This document shows, piece by piece, positions 6,107-12,247 of a DNA stretch of 26,088 nt (the first letter of the stretch is position 1; every line of letters starts with the position of its first letter). Where the stretch lies: positions 1 to 26,088 of the IMG/VR virus record IMGVR_UViG_3300025110_000109; one strand, written 5' to 3'. Made by a program: the position numbers and the translations under genes. The DNA is from a virus. The notes beneath the pieces were generated by a model. That model was not told the DNA's origin. It saw only the letters and a list, made by a program, of their open reading frames with translations, and did no database searches.

Positions 6107-6716
6107 ATTTCTTTTCTAAATACTCTATTCCTTTAATTTGATTAGAAGATCCGTTATAAGTTTCTACTAAATTCAATAAACAAGCCTCAGTATGACATTG
6201 ATGGCGATAGAAGGTTGGTATTTCTTTATCTGCAGCGAAATACATATCCACTTCTGCTCGTCTTCTAGCAACCATTAGATCTCCTCCAGACATCCAATAG
6301 GTATTAATGTAAGGACTCCATTCTTTAATAATTTTACTTTTAGAAGAATAACTATTAATAAGCTCTAATAATCTGCAGTTTTTAAAAGATTGAATACCAA
6401 TACTATGAGCAAAACTTAAAAGTGCTGCCTTTCTATTATTATTTAAACTAACAAAAACGTAATCCTTTAATTTATTAGAAAATTCTTTTAAATCTAAATA
6501 AAATTGTTTATCTATATCCTCTTGAGTAGCTCTGTCTTTTGAATTAAGAGCATGACCATTTAATTCTAAACTTCCATATCCAATTTTCCAATCTTTTTCG
6601 CCAAAATCTTGATAGGCTGCATATTTTCCTAAACCAAGAAATGTCCTTGGCGAGGTATAAGATTTTGTTAATTTAAAGCCTTTTTCCGAAAAGAATGGAT
6701 ATTTAGGGAACGTCAA
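6000..6716 (-). CDS. Phage lysozyme / endolysin, GH24-like (238 aa)
   Basis: Cell-wall muramidase for host lysis. The GH24 pattern is visible: AAYQDFGEKDWKIGYGSLELNG at residues 33-54 (the usual 'aYqD..g..TIGyG'), 'ALLSFAHSIGIQSFKNCRLL' at 98-117 (the 'l.sf.fN.G...f..StLl' block), and 'WMSGGDLMVARRRAEVDMYF' at 141-160 (the 'w...GG..lvrRR.aE.dly' block). The catalytic Glu is not in the normal spacing before the YQD. E11 in 'SEKGFKL' could be it if there is an insertion of about 16 residues; otherwise it is missing. The C-terminal 70 residues are an extra tail. The only plausible start is TTG 6716, giving a 14-nt overlap with the upstream gene. A lysozyme in the same block as small membrane proteins suggests a lysis set. 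Confidence 0.8.
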   Translation of the reverse strand: MTFPKYPFFSEKGFKLTKSYTSPRTFLGLGKYAAYQDFGEKDWKIGYGSLELNGHALNSKDRATQEDIDKQFYLDLKEFSNKLKDYVFVSLNNNRKAALLSFAHSIGIQSFKNCRLLELINSYSSKSKIIKEWSPYINTYWMSGGDLMVARRRAEVDMYFAADKEIPTFYRHQCHTEACLLNLVETYNGSSNQIKGIEYLEKKFKEFDPSGDVLRRFFRYWNEKPSGLGSPKRAKVDL

Positions 6717-7086
6717 CAGTGCCGTTGTAACTCACTTCAGAATAACCATCATATGTGAGTAAAACAACATAATCTTTACCAGCATTAGTAACTGTAATAC
6801 CTACTGCTCCTTTTCCTCTTCCTGCTTTTTCTATATCAAAAAATCTTTGGTATCCAGCAGGAGAGCTACTACCATCAAATGCATCTTTTTGAAATATCTG
6901 AACATTGCGAATACCTGATGTCTTTTCAAGATTGACAATGATATTACCTGTACCACCAGGGTTCACTTCAAAGCCTCTTACATCATCACTTTTATCGCCT
7001 GTGGTTGATCCACCTACGTATGTAATTTCTGATCCAGAGTCAACACTGAATGTGTCAAGGGTTCCGTTAATTCTTCTTGTAGCCAT
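6703..7086 (-). CDS. Small beta-domain protein, probable virion protein (127 aa)
   Basis: Beta-strand-rich protein opening MATRRINGTLDTFSVDSG, an N-terminus like those of cyanophage decoration or fiber-associated proteins. It has alternating Val/Thr/Gly strands such as GNIIVNLEKTSGIRNVQIF and GAVGITVTNAGKDYVVLLTYDGY. There is no signal peptide or membrane span. It sits directly upstream of the lysozyme gene with a 14-nt overlap and 5 nt downstream of the NblA-like gene, so these three are likely co-transcribed. A specific function cannot be assigned. A fold such as a PPC or Ig-like sandwich is possible. Confidence 0.6.
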   Translation of the reverse strand: MATRRINGTLDTFSVDSGSEITYVGGSTTGDKSDDVRGFEVNPGGTGNIIVNLEKTSGIRNVQIFQKDAFDGSSSPAGYQRFFDIEKAGRGKGAVGITVTNAGKDYVVLLTYDGYSEVSYNGTVDVP

Positions 7087-7091
7087 GTTTT

Positions 7092-7304
7092 TTAAGAAAT
7101 TTGACCTTCAGTTGAAAACTGAAATTGAATGTCTGCATCTATTCCGTGATCTTTCATAATGCCGTAGAACATTTGCCGATCCAATGCTTTTTGATGTAAA
7201 AGCTCAATAAATGCTTCTTCTAACTCTACTCGGTCTAAAGTTTGGATTGCGATCGCAGCAGCATGAATTGCAAATTCTTGATCTACTGGGAGATTGACTT
7301 CCAT
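7092..7304 (-). CDS. nblA: NblA-like phycobilisome degradation adaptor (70 aa)
   Basis: The size and residue pattern match NblA, the 55-65-residue helix-loop-helix adaptor that presents phycobiliproteins to the Clp protease in cyanobacteria. Residues 4-14 read NLPVDQEFAIH (NblA: 'LsLEQeFslr'). Residues 23-38 read LDRVELEEAFIELLHQ ('msReqaqellvelyrq'). Residues 39-55 read KALDRQMFYGIMKDHGI ('lmvRe.mYk.flK..wgl'). Two amphipathic helices are evident. nblA genes are known from freshwater cyanophages (Ma-LMM01, PaV-LD) and have been reported from marine cyanophage metagenomes, so a phage copy is plausible. An AAAGG lies about 12 nt before the ATG. An unrelated helical hairpin remains possible; the similarity was judged by eye. 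Confidence 0.6.
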   Translation of the reverse strand: MEVNLPVDQEFAIHAAAIAIQTLDRVELEEAFIELLHQKALDRQMFYGIMKDHGIDADIQFQFSTEGQIS

Positions 7305-7356
7305 ATAGTTTATAACCTTTATACATATATTACCAACAGTAAATTAAGGGGCAACT

Positions 7357-7524
7357 CTATACAAACCACTCATCGTCTGATCTATTTAACCTTATAACTC
7401 TTGTAGTGTTTTGTTGAATCTTAAACCTTGGCTCATGTATTTTAAGATTTCTTTTTAGCAATACAGAACTGATTCCGTAACTACTACCAAAAAGAATAAT
7501 AAAACTTACAGCAATAGATCCCAT
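7357..7524 (-). CDS. Small single-pass membrane protein (55 aa)
   Basis: A short frame reads MGSIAVSFIILFGSSYGISS followed by VLLKRNLKIHE and a basic tail ending DDEWFV. The first 22 residues form one hydrophobic helix; the rest is basic and cytoplasmic by the positive-inside rule. It fills the gap between the NblA-like gene and the plus-strand oxygenase and heads the minus-strand run 6000-7524. The ribosome site is weak. A membrane peptide upstream of a lysozyme could be a holin-like or host-membrane effector, but this is inference. Confidence 0.5.
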   Translation of the reverse strand: MGSIAVSFIILFGSSYGISSVLLKRNLKIHEPRFKIQQNTTRVIRLNRSDDEWFV

Positions 7525-7552
7525 TTGTATTTTCTGTATTTAATTGTATTCT
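7525..7552 (+). promoter_or_regulatory. Possible sigma70-like promoter for the oxygenase gene
   Basis: TTGTAT (7525-7530) and TATTCT (7547-7552) are separated by 16 nt and sit about 20 nt before the ATG at 7573, which has no Shine-Dalgarno. The match is moderate. The site directly abuts the start of the divergent small membrane gene. Confidence 0.3.
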
Positions 7553-7572
7553 AAGACTAGTAAAACTTAAAT

Positions 7573-8367
7573 ATGACAGTAGAAGATTTAGTCAAACACT
7601 TTATAGAGGCTTCTATTAGTGGGGCTAGTAAAACACAAGTACAAAGAAGATTTAAAGAATTATACAATCTCAGTAATGAACAGGTTCATAAACTTCAAAA
7701 ATTAGCAAAATTTAAAAGTAAACCTAAAAAAATCAATTATAAAGATTTTTACAAAAATAACATTACAGAAAAAACTCAACGGATTTACTATCCTTTTACA
7801 CAGCTATATAAAAAAGAAAATTTTTTATCAGATAAAGAATGTGACCAATTAATGCTAATGATATCTAGAAACCTCAGACCTTCAACTGTAGCTGACGACG
7901 GAGATACTTGTTTAGTAAACAACTACAGAACTAGCAAGACTGCAGACTTAAATTATTTTAAAGATCCTTTTTATCTATCAATAGATAGAAAAATATCTAA
8001 ATTAATGAATTTAGAACCATTTCTTGGAGAAACTATGCAGGCTCAAAAATATGAAGTAGGCGAATACTATAAAGAACATTATGATTTCTTTTCACCTTTT
8101 AATCATGAATTTAAAACATATTGTGAATGGATGGGACAAAGAACTTGGACTACTATGATCTATCTAAATGATGTTGAAGAAGGTGGAGAAACTTATTTTA
8201 AATATTTAAATTTAAAAATTAAACCAAAAAAAGGATTATTAGTAGCTTGGAATAACTTGTATATAAATGGATTCCCTAATTATAAAACGATGCATGAGGC
8301 ACTTCCACCAATTAAAGGTTCAAAATATATTATTACTAAATGGTGGAGGAGCTGGAGTTTAATTTAA
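7573..8367 (+). CDS. 2-oxoglutarate/Fe(II) dioxygenase, prolyl-4-hydroxylase type (264 aa)
   Basis: The C-terminal 190 residues are a P4Hc-type double-stranded beta helix. They contain the lead block 'LRPSTVADDGDTCLVNNYRTS' (101-121), the iron ligands H169 and D171 in 'KEHYDFF', 'MIYLNDVEEGGETYF' (195-209), the third iron ligand H241 in 'MHEALP', and K251 in 'KGSKYIITKWWR' as the likely 2-oxoglutarate carboxylate ligand. All catalytic residues are present, so the enzyme is probably active. It would hydroxylate a proline or similar residue in a protein, or conceivably a nucleic acid. The N-terminal 50 residues are a separate small helical, basic module. 2OG oxygenases are frequent in marine cyanophages; the substrate is unknown. 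The gene stands alone on the plus strand and ends 1 nt before the convergent 8368 gene. Confidence 0.85.
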   Translation: MTVEDLVKHFIEASISGASKTQVQRRFKELYNLSNEQVHKLQKLAKFKSKPKKINYKDFYKNNITEKTQRIYYPFTQLYKKENFLSDKECDQLMLMISRNLRPSTVADDGDTCLVNNYRTSKTADLNYFKDPFYLSIDRKISKLMNLEPFLGETMQAQKYEVGEYYKEHYDFFSPFNHEFKTYCEWMGQRTWTTMIYLNDVEEGGETYFKYLNLKIKPKKGLLVAWNNLYINGFPNYKTMHEALPPIKGSKYIITKWWRSWSLI

Positions 8368-8664
8368 TTACCATTTAACTTTATGTGACCAGTACCTAGC
8401 CGAAAACTTATCAGGATTTGAATCTTGTGCATTATGTCGAGCATAATATGATTTTTTTCTAGCTTTATCTTTGGCTGACTTTGGATTCTTACCAGCTCCC
8501 TTAACACCTTGCTGTCCAAATCTAATTATCTTTTCTTTACCGTCCTTACAGGCTTTTACAACATGAGACTTCGTCTTATGGCTAGGTGTCTTCTTAGGCT
8601 TATTACATTTCAAATGATCTTTTGAAAGTTTTTTAGCTTTTGCTCTCTTCGTTTTCGACGACAT
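8368..8664 (-). CDS. Small very basic phage protein, DUF5872/DUF6321-like (98 aa)
   Basis: A Lys-rich protein with the recurrent phage block 'VKACKDGKEKIIRFGQQGVKG', then 'AGKNPKSAKDKARKKSYYARH' and 'KFSARYWSHKVKW'. This set corresponds to a widespread uncharacterised phage domain (I believe DUF5872/DUF6321; name unchecked). It has two cysteines (C19, C38) and several histidines, so zinc binding is possible. The charge and compact motifs suggest nucleic-acid binding. The 5' end overlaps the 3' end of the Dps-like gene by 32 nt, so translation is probably coupled. Confidence 0.7.
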   Translation of the reverse strand: MSSKTKRAKAKKLSKDHLKCNKPKKTPSHKTKSHVVKACKDGKEKIIRFGQQGVKGAGKNPKSAKDKARKKSYYARHNAQDSNPDKFSARYWSHKVKW

Positions 8665-9145
8665 CCTTTTCTGTCTCGTAATTATATGTCAGTGTCGATC
8701 TAAGATGCCACTGATGTTTAGCGTGTTCTCTACCACGATCAGCTGCCATGTCTTGAGTGAGATCATCACCAATCATACCAGCATACTTTGCTAACTCTTC
8801 GAAAAGACCAGAAAGCACGTTGTGAGCCACACTTAATTCTAAGATGATTTTATCTTCGTCATATGGATTACTCATATCAATTTCTTGGAGTCTAGAACCT
8901 AGCAGGTTATCAACTCTCAATGGAGTCATTACATTTATTGATCTAGCATGCTCTGCAATAGAATCTACACCTGCATGCATCTCATCCTGTATGTCACCTG
9001 TCAAAAGATGGACTTGATAAAATTTAGAGCCATTTAAACCCCAATGAACTAATCTAGTTGTTTCTAAAACAAACATAGAATCTCTTAAGCACTGAATGAT
9101 TAGATCATTTACATATGCTCTGTCCTTTGGATTTACACTATCCAT
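8633..9145 (-). CDS. Dps-like ferritin-fold protein (170 aa)
   Basis: Four-helix, ferritin-like composition with the Dps ferroxidase signature 'VHWGLNGSKFYQVHLLTGDI...GVDSIAEHAR'. H34 and H46 (12 apart), D61 and E65 match E. coli Dps H51, H63, D78 and E82 in spacing. The position of Dps D67 is Gly50, with D51 adjacent. The tryptophan after the first His (W35) is also kept. Dps proteins oxidise and store iron and protect DNA. A phage copy could guard DNA against Fenton chemistry during infection or sequester iron. The C-terminus is acidic (EKDVVENEESKS) rather than a lysine-rich DNA-binding tail. The start ATG overlaps the upstream stop as TAATG. Confidence 0.7.
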   Translation of the reverse strand: MDSVNPKDRAYVNDLIIQCLRDSMFVLETTRLVHWGLNGSKFYQVHLLTGDIQDEMHAGVDSIAEHARSINVMTPLRVDNLLGSRLQEIDMSNPYDEDKIILELSVAHNVLSGLFEELAKYAGMIGDDLTQDMAADRGREHAKHQWHLRSTLTYNYETEKDVVENEESKS

Positions 9146-9333
9146 TAAATAATTTTTATAGTACCTTTCTGTACCTTAGCTCGAATGCTTTGATCTTCGC
9201 CACCCTCTGTCCTTGCTAAGGCATCTGGCATACGTGCCCTTTGTAATTCAGGCATATATTCCATAATTTTTTGGCTTTTATCTCTTAAAAATGCCTTAGC
9301 GTTAGCTTGAGATCCATCCGATGTAGAAGTCAT
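9145..9333 (-). CDS. Small hypothetical protein (62 aa)
   Basis: Unrecognised, soluble and helical looking (NAKAFLRDKSQKIMEYMPEL), with a basic end (RAKVQKGTIKII). Its start lies 32 nt inside the 3' end of the HNH endonuclease gene, and its stop overlaps the Dps-like start as TAATG. It is thus translationally linked in the chain HNH, this gene, Dps-like, basic DUF protein. That arrangement suggests expression together, but nothing in the sequence shows its function. Confidence 0.6.
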   Translation of the reverse strand: MTSTSDGSQANAKAFLRDKSQKIMEYMPELQRARMPDALARTEGGEDQSIRAKVQKGTIKII

Positions 9334-9712
9334 TTGTTATATACGGAGTAGCTTTATCTGAAGATACAAGCTTAATAGGAGCACTATTATCTTCTATCCA
9401 ATGCTTTATTTTACCAAGTCTTTCCTCTGAATAATAAGAATTAGATGGATTATACCAATCTTCTAGTAATACAGATCCTTTTGATCTATTACATTTAGAA
9501 CAGGAACAAATCATATTAGATTTGACATTATGTCCACCTTTATATTTCGGGACTATATGATCAATAGTCGCAGATTTTGTATCTAATTCTATATCACAAT
9601 ATGCACACTTCCATTCCCATGACTCAAATATTGACTGTCTAAATTTTCGTCGAGCATTACGAGGAGATAATTCAATTAGATTGACTAGTAGATCCTGCTC
9701 GCAATTAATCAT
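9302..9712 (-). CDS. HNH endonuclease (136 aa)
   Basis: A canonical HNH nuclease with structural zinc. CAYCD gives C36/C39. ATIDHIVPKYKGGHN at 48-62 holds the catalytic D51-H52. N66 lies in KSNM, and C71/C74 with N75 lie in CSKCNRSKG. All core residues are present, so activity is expected: a metal-dependent cut in double-stranded DNA. Free-standing HNH genes in phages are usually homing endonucleases. The short N-terminus (residues 1-30) is basic and there is no added DNA-binding domain. A strong hairpin covers the leader directly before the ATG, as in some T4-type homing genes whose ribosome site is masked. The next gene downstream begins inside its 3' end. Confidence 0.88.
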   Translation of the reverse strand: MINCEQDLLVNLIELSPRNARRKFRQSIFESWEWKCAYCDIELDTKSATIDHIVPKYKGGHNVKSNMICSCSKCNRSKGSVLLEDWYNPSNSYYSEERLGKIKHWIEDNSAPIKLVSSDKATPYITNDFYIGWISS

Positions 9713-9715
9713 ATA

Positions 9716-9749
9716 TTATGCAGCTTTGAGAAAACTCTATGCTGCATAA
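9716..9749 (-). promoter_or_regulatory. Hairpin in the leader of the HNH gene
   Basis: On the minus strand the outer arms TTATGCAGC and GCTGCATAA pair for 9 bp. A 3-nt internal loop on each side follows, then an inner GAG/CTC stem with a TTTT loop. The hairpin ends 3 nt before the ATG at 9712 and includes the only GAG-type ribosome-site candidate. It has no T-run after it, so it does not look like an intrinsic terminator. Control of HNH translation is more likely. Confidence 0.55.
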
Positions 9750-9768
9750 ACTTGCACAAATGTATCTT

Positions 9769-9993
9769 CTATTCCATTAATGGCACTAACTCAATCTCCT
9801 CTTCTACCTCACAGTCTGATTCCTCTAACAATCTTAATAAATAATAATGAATTTTTTCAGTCACCCACTTTAAATCCTCATCCTTTACATCATTGAATAT
9901 TGCATTTAAGGATAAATCACGGGATGGGGTTCGAATATGATCGGCTAACAATCTAAGAGCTTTATATCTTTCTTGATTCATCTCCGACAACAT
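9769..9993 (-). CDS. Small hypothetical helical protein (74 aa)
   Basis: Unrecognised. It is helix-rich, with a basic N-terminal half (MLSEMNQERYKALRLLADHI) and a strongly acidic C-terminus (LLEESDCEVEEEIELVPLME). I chose ATG 9993, preceded by GAGG at a good distance, over a TTG eight codons upstream. It begins 1 nt after the stop of the coiled-coil gene at 9995, so the two are probably co-translated. No known motif. Possibly a small regulatory protein that binds a host factor, by size and charge only. Confidence 0.55.
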   Translation of the reverse strand: MLSEMNQERYKALRLLADHIRTPSRDLSLNAIFNDVKDEDLKWVTEKIHYYLLRLLEESDCEVEEEIELVPLME

Positions 9994-9994
9994 A

Positions 9995-10222
9995 TCATGT
10001 GACCTCAGCAATATCAATTTTTGGCTCTTCTTCAGGAGAATGCTCTACTTCTTTTTTTAGAAACTGAACGATTTCGATAGCTCCTAAAACTTTTAAATAA
10101 GATTCTTTTGTCTGACTTAAATCTAAATCTTTTAATTTAATATCATTAGCCATACTAGTTTGTTGTTCCGTTAATTGTTTTAACGTATCTTCTAATTTTT
10201 CTAAGGAAACTTTGCAAGACAT
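9995..10222 (-). CDS. Small coiled-coil protein (75 aa)
   Basis: The first 60 residues show heptad-like spacing of Leu/Ile (VSLEKLEDTLKQLTEQQTSM ... LKDLDLSQTKESYLKVLGAIEIVQFLKKEV), followed by an acidic tail (EHSPEEEPKIDIAEV). There is no membrane span. It probably forms a dimer or higher oligomer. Similar short coiled-coil proteins occur throughout phage accessory regions; I cannot name a family. It is paired with the 74-residue gene immediately downstream. Confidence 0.55.
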   Translation of the reverse strand: MSCKVSLEKLEDTLKQLTEQQTSMANDIKLKDLDLSQTKESYLKVLGAIEIVQFLKKEVEHSPEEEPKIDIAEVT

Positions 10223-10272
10223 AGTAAATATTCTATTAATTTGAGTATAGCTTCCTAAATTTTATCTAGCTA

Positions 10273-10821
10273 CTAACAGTCGTTATAATTTCTAGCTATA
10301 TCCCCACCAAGTTCGGATGCTTTATCCTGAGCAACCATTGTAACAAGTCCAGCTAACAACCATCCAACTATCGGCACGTTACTTACAGCAGGGGCTGCTT
10401 TGATCCCTACGGAGGCTCCTACGACCCTTCCCGTAGCATTTCCACTTCCTTCTACCTTTATGCAAGCTATATCTTTATCAGTCATCACAGAGCCATCTGA
10501 CTCTCCTGAAGATGATTCGCTATTCATAGTGTAAGTTTCTCTTAAACTTAATTTAGAATCTTTTTTAAACAATCCTTTCTCATCATCAATAACTTTAGTT
10601 CTTACAAGGATTTTAGGGTCATTAGCTTTATAGCTGATACTATATCCCTTTTCTGAAGTAACAACTTTATAACTTGTGTAAGGACCTACTGGTAAATTTA
10701 AATTAGGAAAAGGACTTTTGAATTTCTGTGACACTAAAGTATTCATCAACGAAAGATTAGATACCCCCAAGATGGATACTAAAGCTATAACTCCCCAATT
10801 TCGTCTTTGTCTGTAGTACAT
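10273..10821 (-). CDS. Membrane-associated hypothetical protein (182 aa)
   Basis: An N-terminal basic segment (MYYRQRRNW) precedes one hydrophobic helix (GVIALVSILGVSNLSLMNTL, residues 10-29), a signal-anchor. The middle is beta-rich (SYKVVTSEKGYSISYKANDPK). The C-terminal third has a Gly/Ala/Val-rich hydrophobic region (GRVVGASVGIKAAPAVSNVPIVGWLLAGLV). It lies 1 nt after the holin-like gene on the same strand. A lysis or envelope function is conceivable, for example as a membrane-anchored periplasmic protein, but it is not shown by any motif. Confidence 0.6.
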   Translation of the reverse strand: MYYRQRRNWGVIALVSILGVSNLSLMNTLVSQKFKSPFPNLNLPVGPYTSYKVVTSEKGYSISYKANDPKILVRTKVIDDEKGLFKKDSKLSLRETYTMNSESSSGESDGSVMTDKDIACIKVEGSGNATGRVVGASVGIKAAPAVSNVPIVGWLLAGLVTMVAQDKASELGGDIARNYNDC

Positions 10822-10822
10822 A

Positions 10823-11194
10823 TCACTTGTTATTATTCTCAGTAATAATCTTAATTGGAGCTTGCTCTATCCGCAATATTTGAGTAGGAATAGATGATGA
10901 GTTATCTACATCTTTAACCTTACCTCTTTTCTTGGCAGCCTCTACGCCATAGGTACTAAGTGTTCCTGTAAAGACGCTGGCGATAAAGGTAGGATCGATC
11001 TTACTTTGTTCCCAACCTGGAATCGTTATGTAGTTAAGAGTGAGGATAAATCCACTCCAAATCAGCACACCCAGTCTGACAAAATTGCTGACAATAGCCA
11101 GTTGATCTTCTTTATCGTCGATACTATGTTTGACTTTCTCAAAAACATTTTTCTTCTGTTGTGATTTAGAAGAATCTTTTAAATTTTCAGTCAT
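10823..11194 (-). CDS. Two-span membrane protein, holin-like (123 aa)
   Basis: After a charged N-terminus (residues 1-32), two closely spaced hydrophobic segments can be read: 'FVRLGVLIWSGFILTLNYI' and 'DPTFIASVFTGTLSTYGVEAA'. A basic stretch (KKRGKVKD) and a polar tail follow. I recall this composition and size from small cyanophage membrane proteins that are holin candidates; this is unchecked. Holins hold the timing of lysis in the inner membrane. I chose ATG 11194, with GGATTATAAA before it, over an upstream in-frame TTG. It is divergent from the exported-protein gene at 11264; the 69-nt gap must hold both promoters. Confidence 0.6.
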   Translation of the reverse strand: MTENLKDSSKSQQKKNVFEKVKHSIDDKEDQLAIVSNFVRLGVLIWSGFILTLNYITIPGWEQSKIDPTFIASVFTGTLSTYGVEAAKKRGKVKDVDNSSSIPTQILRIEQAPIKIITENNNK

Positions 11195-11263
11195 TTTATA
11201 ATCCAATTAATACTAAGTTTCGCTCATGTAAACTTATGTATAGCAAACAATAAGTACAAAAAG

Positions 11264-11764
11264 ATGAGAAAACTTCTTCCTTTGTTAATATTGATATTTG
11301 CACCAGTGGCAAAAGCAGATATTACTTCAAAGCTATCAAGCAGCATACAACTCCAAGTTAATGCTGCAGCAACAAATGTAGAACGGGTTGGGACAACCTA
11401 TTCGATAAGTGGATCTGGAGTGGACACAACATATACACCAAGTGGTGGAAGTGCAGTTTCAGACGGAATTGGCGGATTAACCATAGCTAGTGGAGTAGGT
11501 TCCATACCAGCTCTAGAAGTTACACAAAAGACAGCTGGCAACAGCTTCTCATTCACACAATCCTTTACTCAAGGAGATGCAGTTGCTACAAGTGCTCCTA
11601 GTGTTGGAGCAGTAGGTAACTTTAGTAATCAAACTTCTACTGCATCAGGATCAGCAGGCGACCTTGCAGGTACAATCACAACAGCAGGAGCAATCACAGT
11701 AACTGGAGGGGGAGCAGGAACAAGTGCAATAGGTCAATTTGTAAGTGAGATCAGTATCAAATGA
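11264..11764 (+). CDS. Exported beta-rich protein 1 (166 aa)
   Basis: A clear Sec signal peptide is present: basic MRK, hydrophobic LLPLLILIFAPV, then AKA with likely cleavage before D19. The mature part is Gly/Ser/Thr/Ala-rich with short alternating strands (VERVGTTYSISGSGVD, GDLAGTITTAGAITVTGG) and nearly no charged residues, so it should fold as a beta solenoid or amyloid-like fiber subunit. I recall similar proteins in marine cyanomyoviruses next to the two genes that follow, but this is unverified. It starts a three-gene plus-strand run of exported proteins. It would act outside the inner membrane of the infected cell or on the virion. Confidence 0.7.
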   Translation: MRKLLPLLILIFAPVAKADITSKLSSSIQLQVNAAATNVERVGTTYSISGSGVDTTYTPSGGSAVSDGIGGLTIASGVGSIPALEVTQKTAGNSFSFTQSFTQGDAVATSAPSVGAVGNFSNQTSTASGSAGDLAGTITTAGAITVTGGGAGTSAIGQFVSEISIK

Positions 11765-11776
11765 AGTTAAAGGATC

Positions 11777-12247
11777 ATGCTTTTGCAATCAAAGAAAATG
11801 AAGATGAGAAAGATCCTGAAAAGTGTGATACCTGTGGTCGTATTAAGCTCACTCAGTGCATCTGTAGAAGGCGTTCCTGTAGTCCCCAACTTTCAGAGTG
11901 GTAGTCTTACCAGCCATACAGAAACCACTTCTACGGTCACAGAAACCATAAATGTCGTTGATTATCAGACTGGGTGGCAATATACCGTAACTGGTAATAA
12001 CATTAGTACAGATGCGAGTAGCTTGGTTCCTCCAGCTCAGAGTGTTACGCAGTCAGTAAATGGTGTAAATTCGACGTGGACAAATCTAGATACAACCAAT
12101 ATGCCAAGCTTCACGGTCAAGGACACAAGCAAGCCGTGGCAACTAACTACAACTCTCAGTCAGCCAGGATTGAAATCTCAGACAATAATACAAAGAACAA
12201 CAGAAATAACTTCAGTCACAGACACGGTTTCAACCTTCAGTCAGTAA
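11777..12247 (+). CDS. Exported beta-rich protein 2 (156 aa)
   Basis: The signal peptide begins at one of three closely spaced in-frame ATGs (11777, 11798, 11804). The strongest N-terminus is MRKILKSVIPVVVLSSLSASVEG, starting at 11804. The mature protein is Thr/Ser/Val-rich with repeating strands such as 'TVTETINVVDYQTGWQYTVT', 'SVTQSVNGVNSTW' and a closing 'ITSVTDTVSTFSQ'. Charged residues are scarce. It follows gene 1 by 12 nt. The composition and the 'TGWQYTVTG' style match a cyanophage-associated exported family as I recall it. The final 172 nt overlap, in another frame, the long reading frame of the next gene. Confidence 0.68.
   Translation: MLLQSKKMKMRKILKSVIPVVVLSSLSASVEGVPVVPNFQSGSLTSHTETTSTVTETINVVDYQTGWQYTVTGNNISTDASSLVPPAQSVTQSVNGVNSTWTNLDTTNMPSFTVKDTSKPWQLTTTLSQPGLKSQTIIQRTTEITSVTDTVSTFSQ

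Noticed and set aside
6905-7159. Plus-strand frame opposite the 6703 and 7092 genes
   Set aside because: It is antisense to two coherent minus-strand genes with recognised or plausible products. The composition is a shadow.
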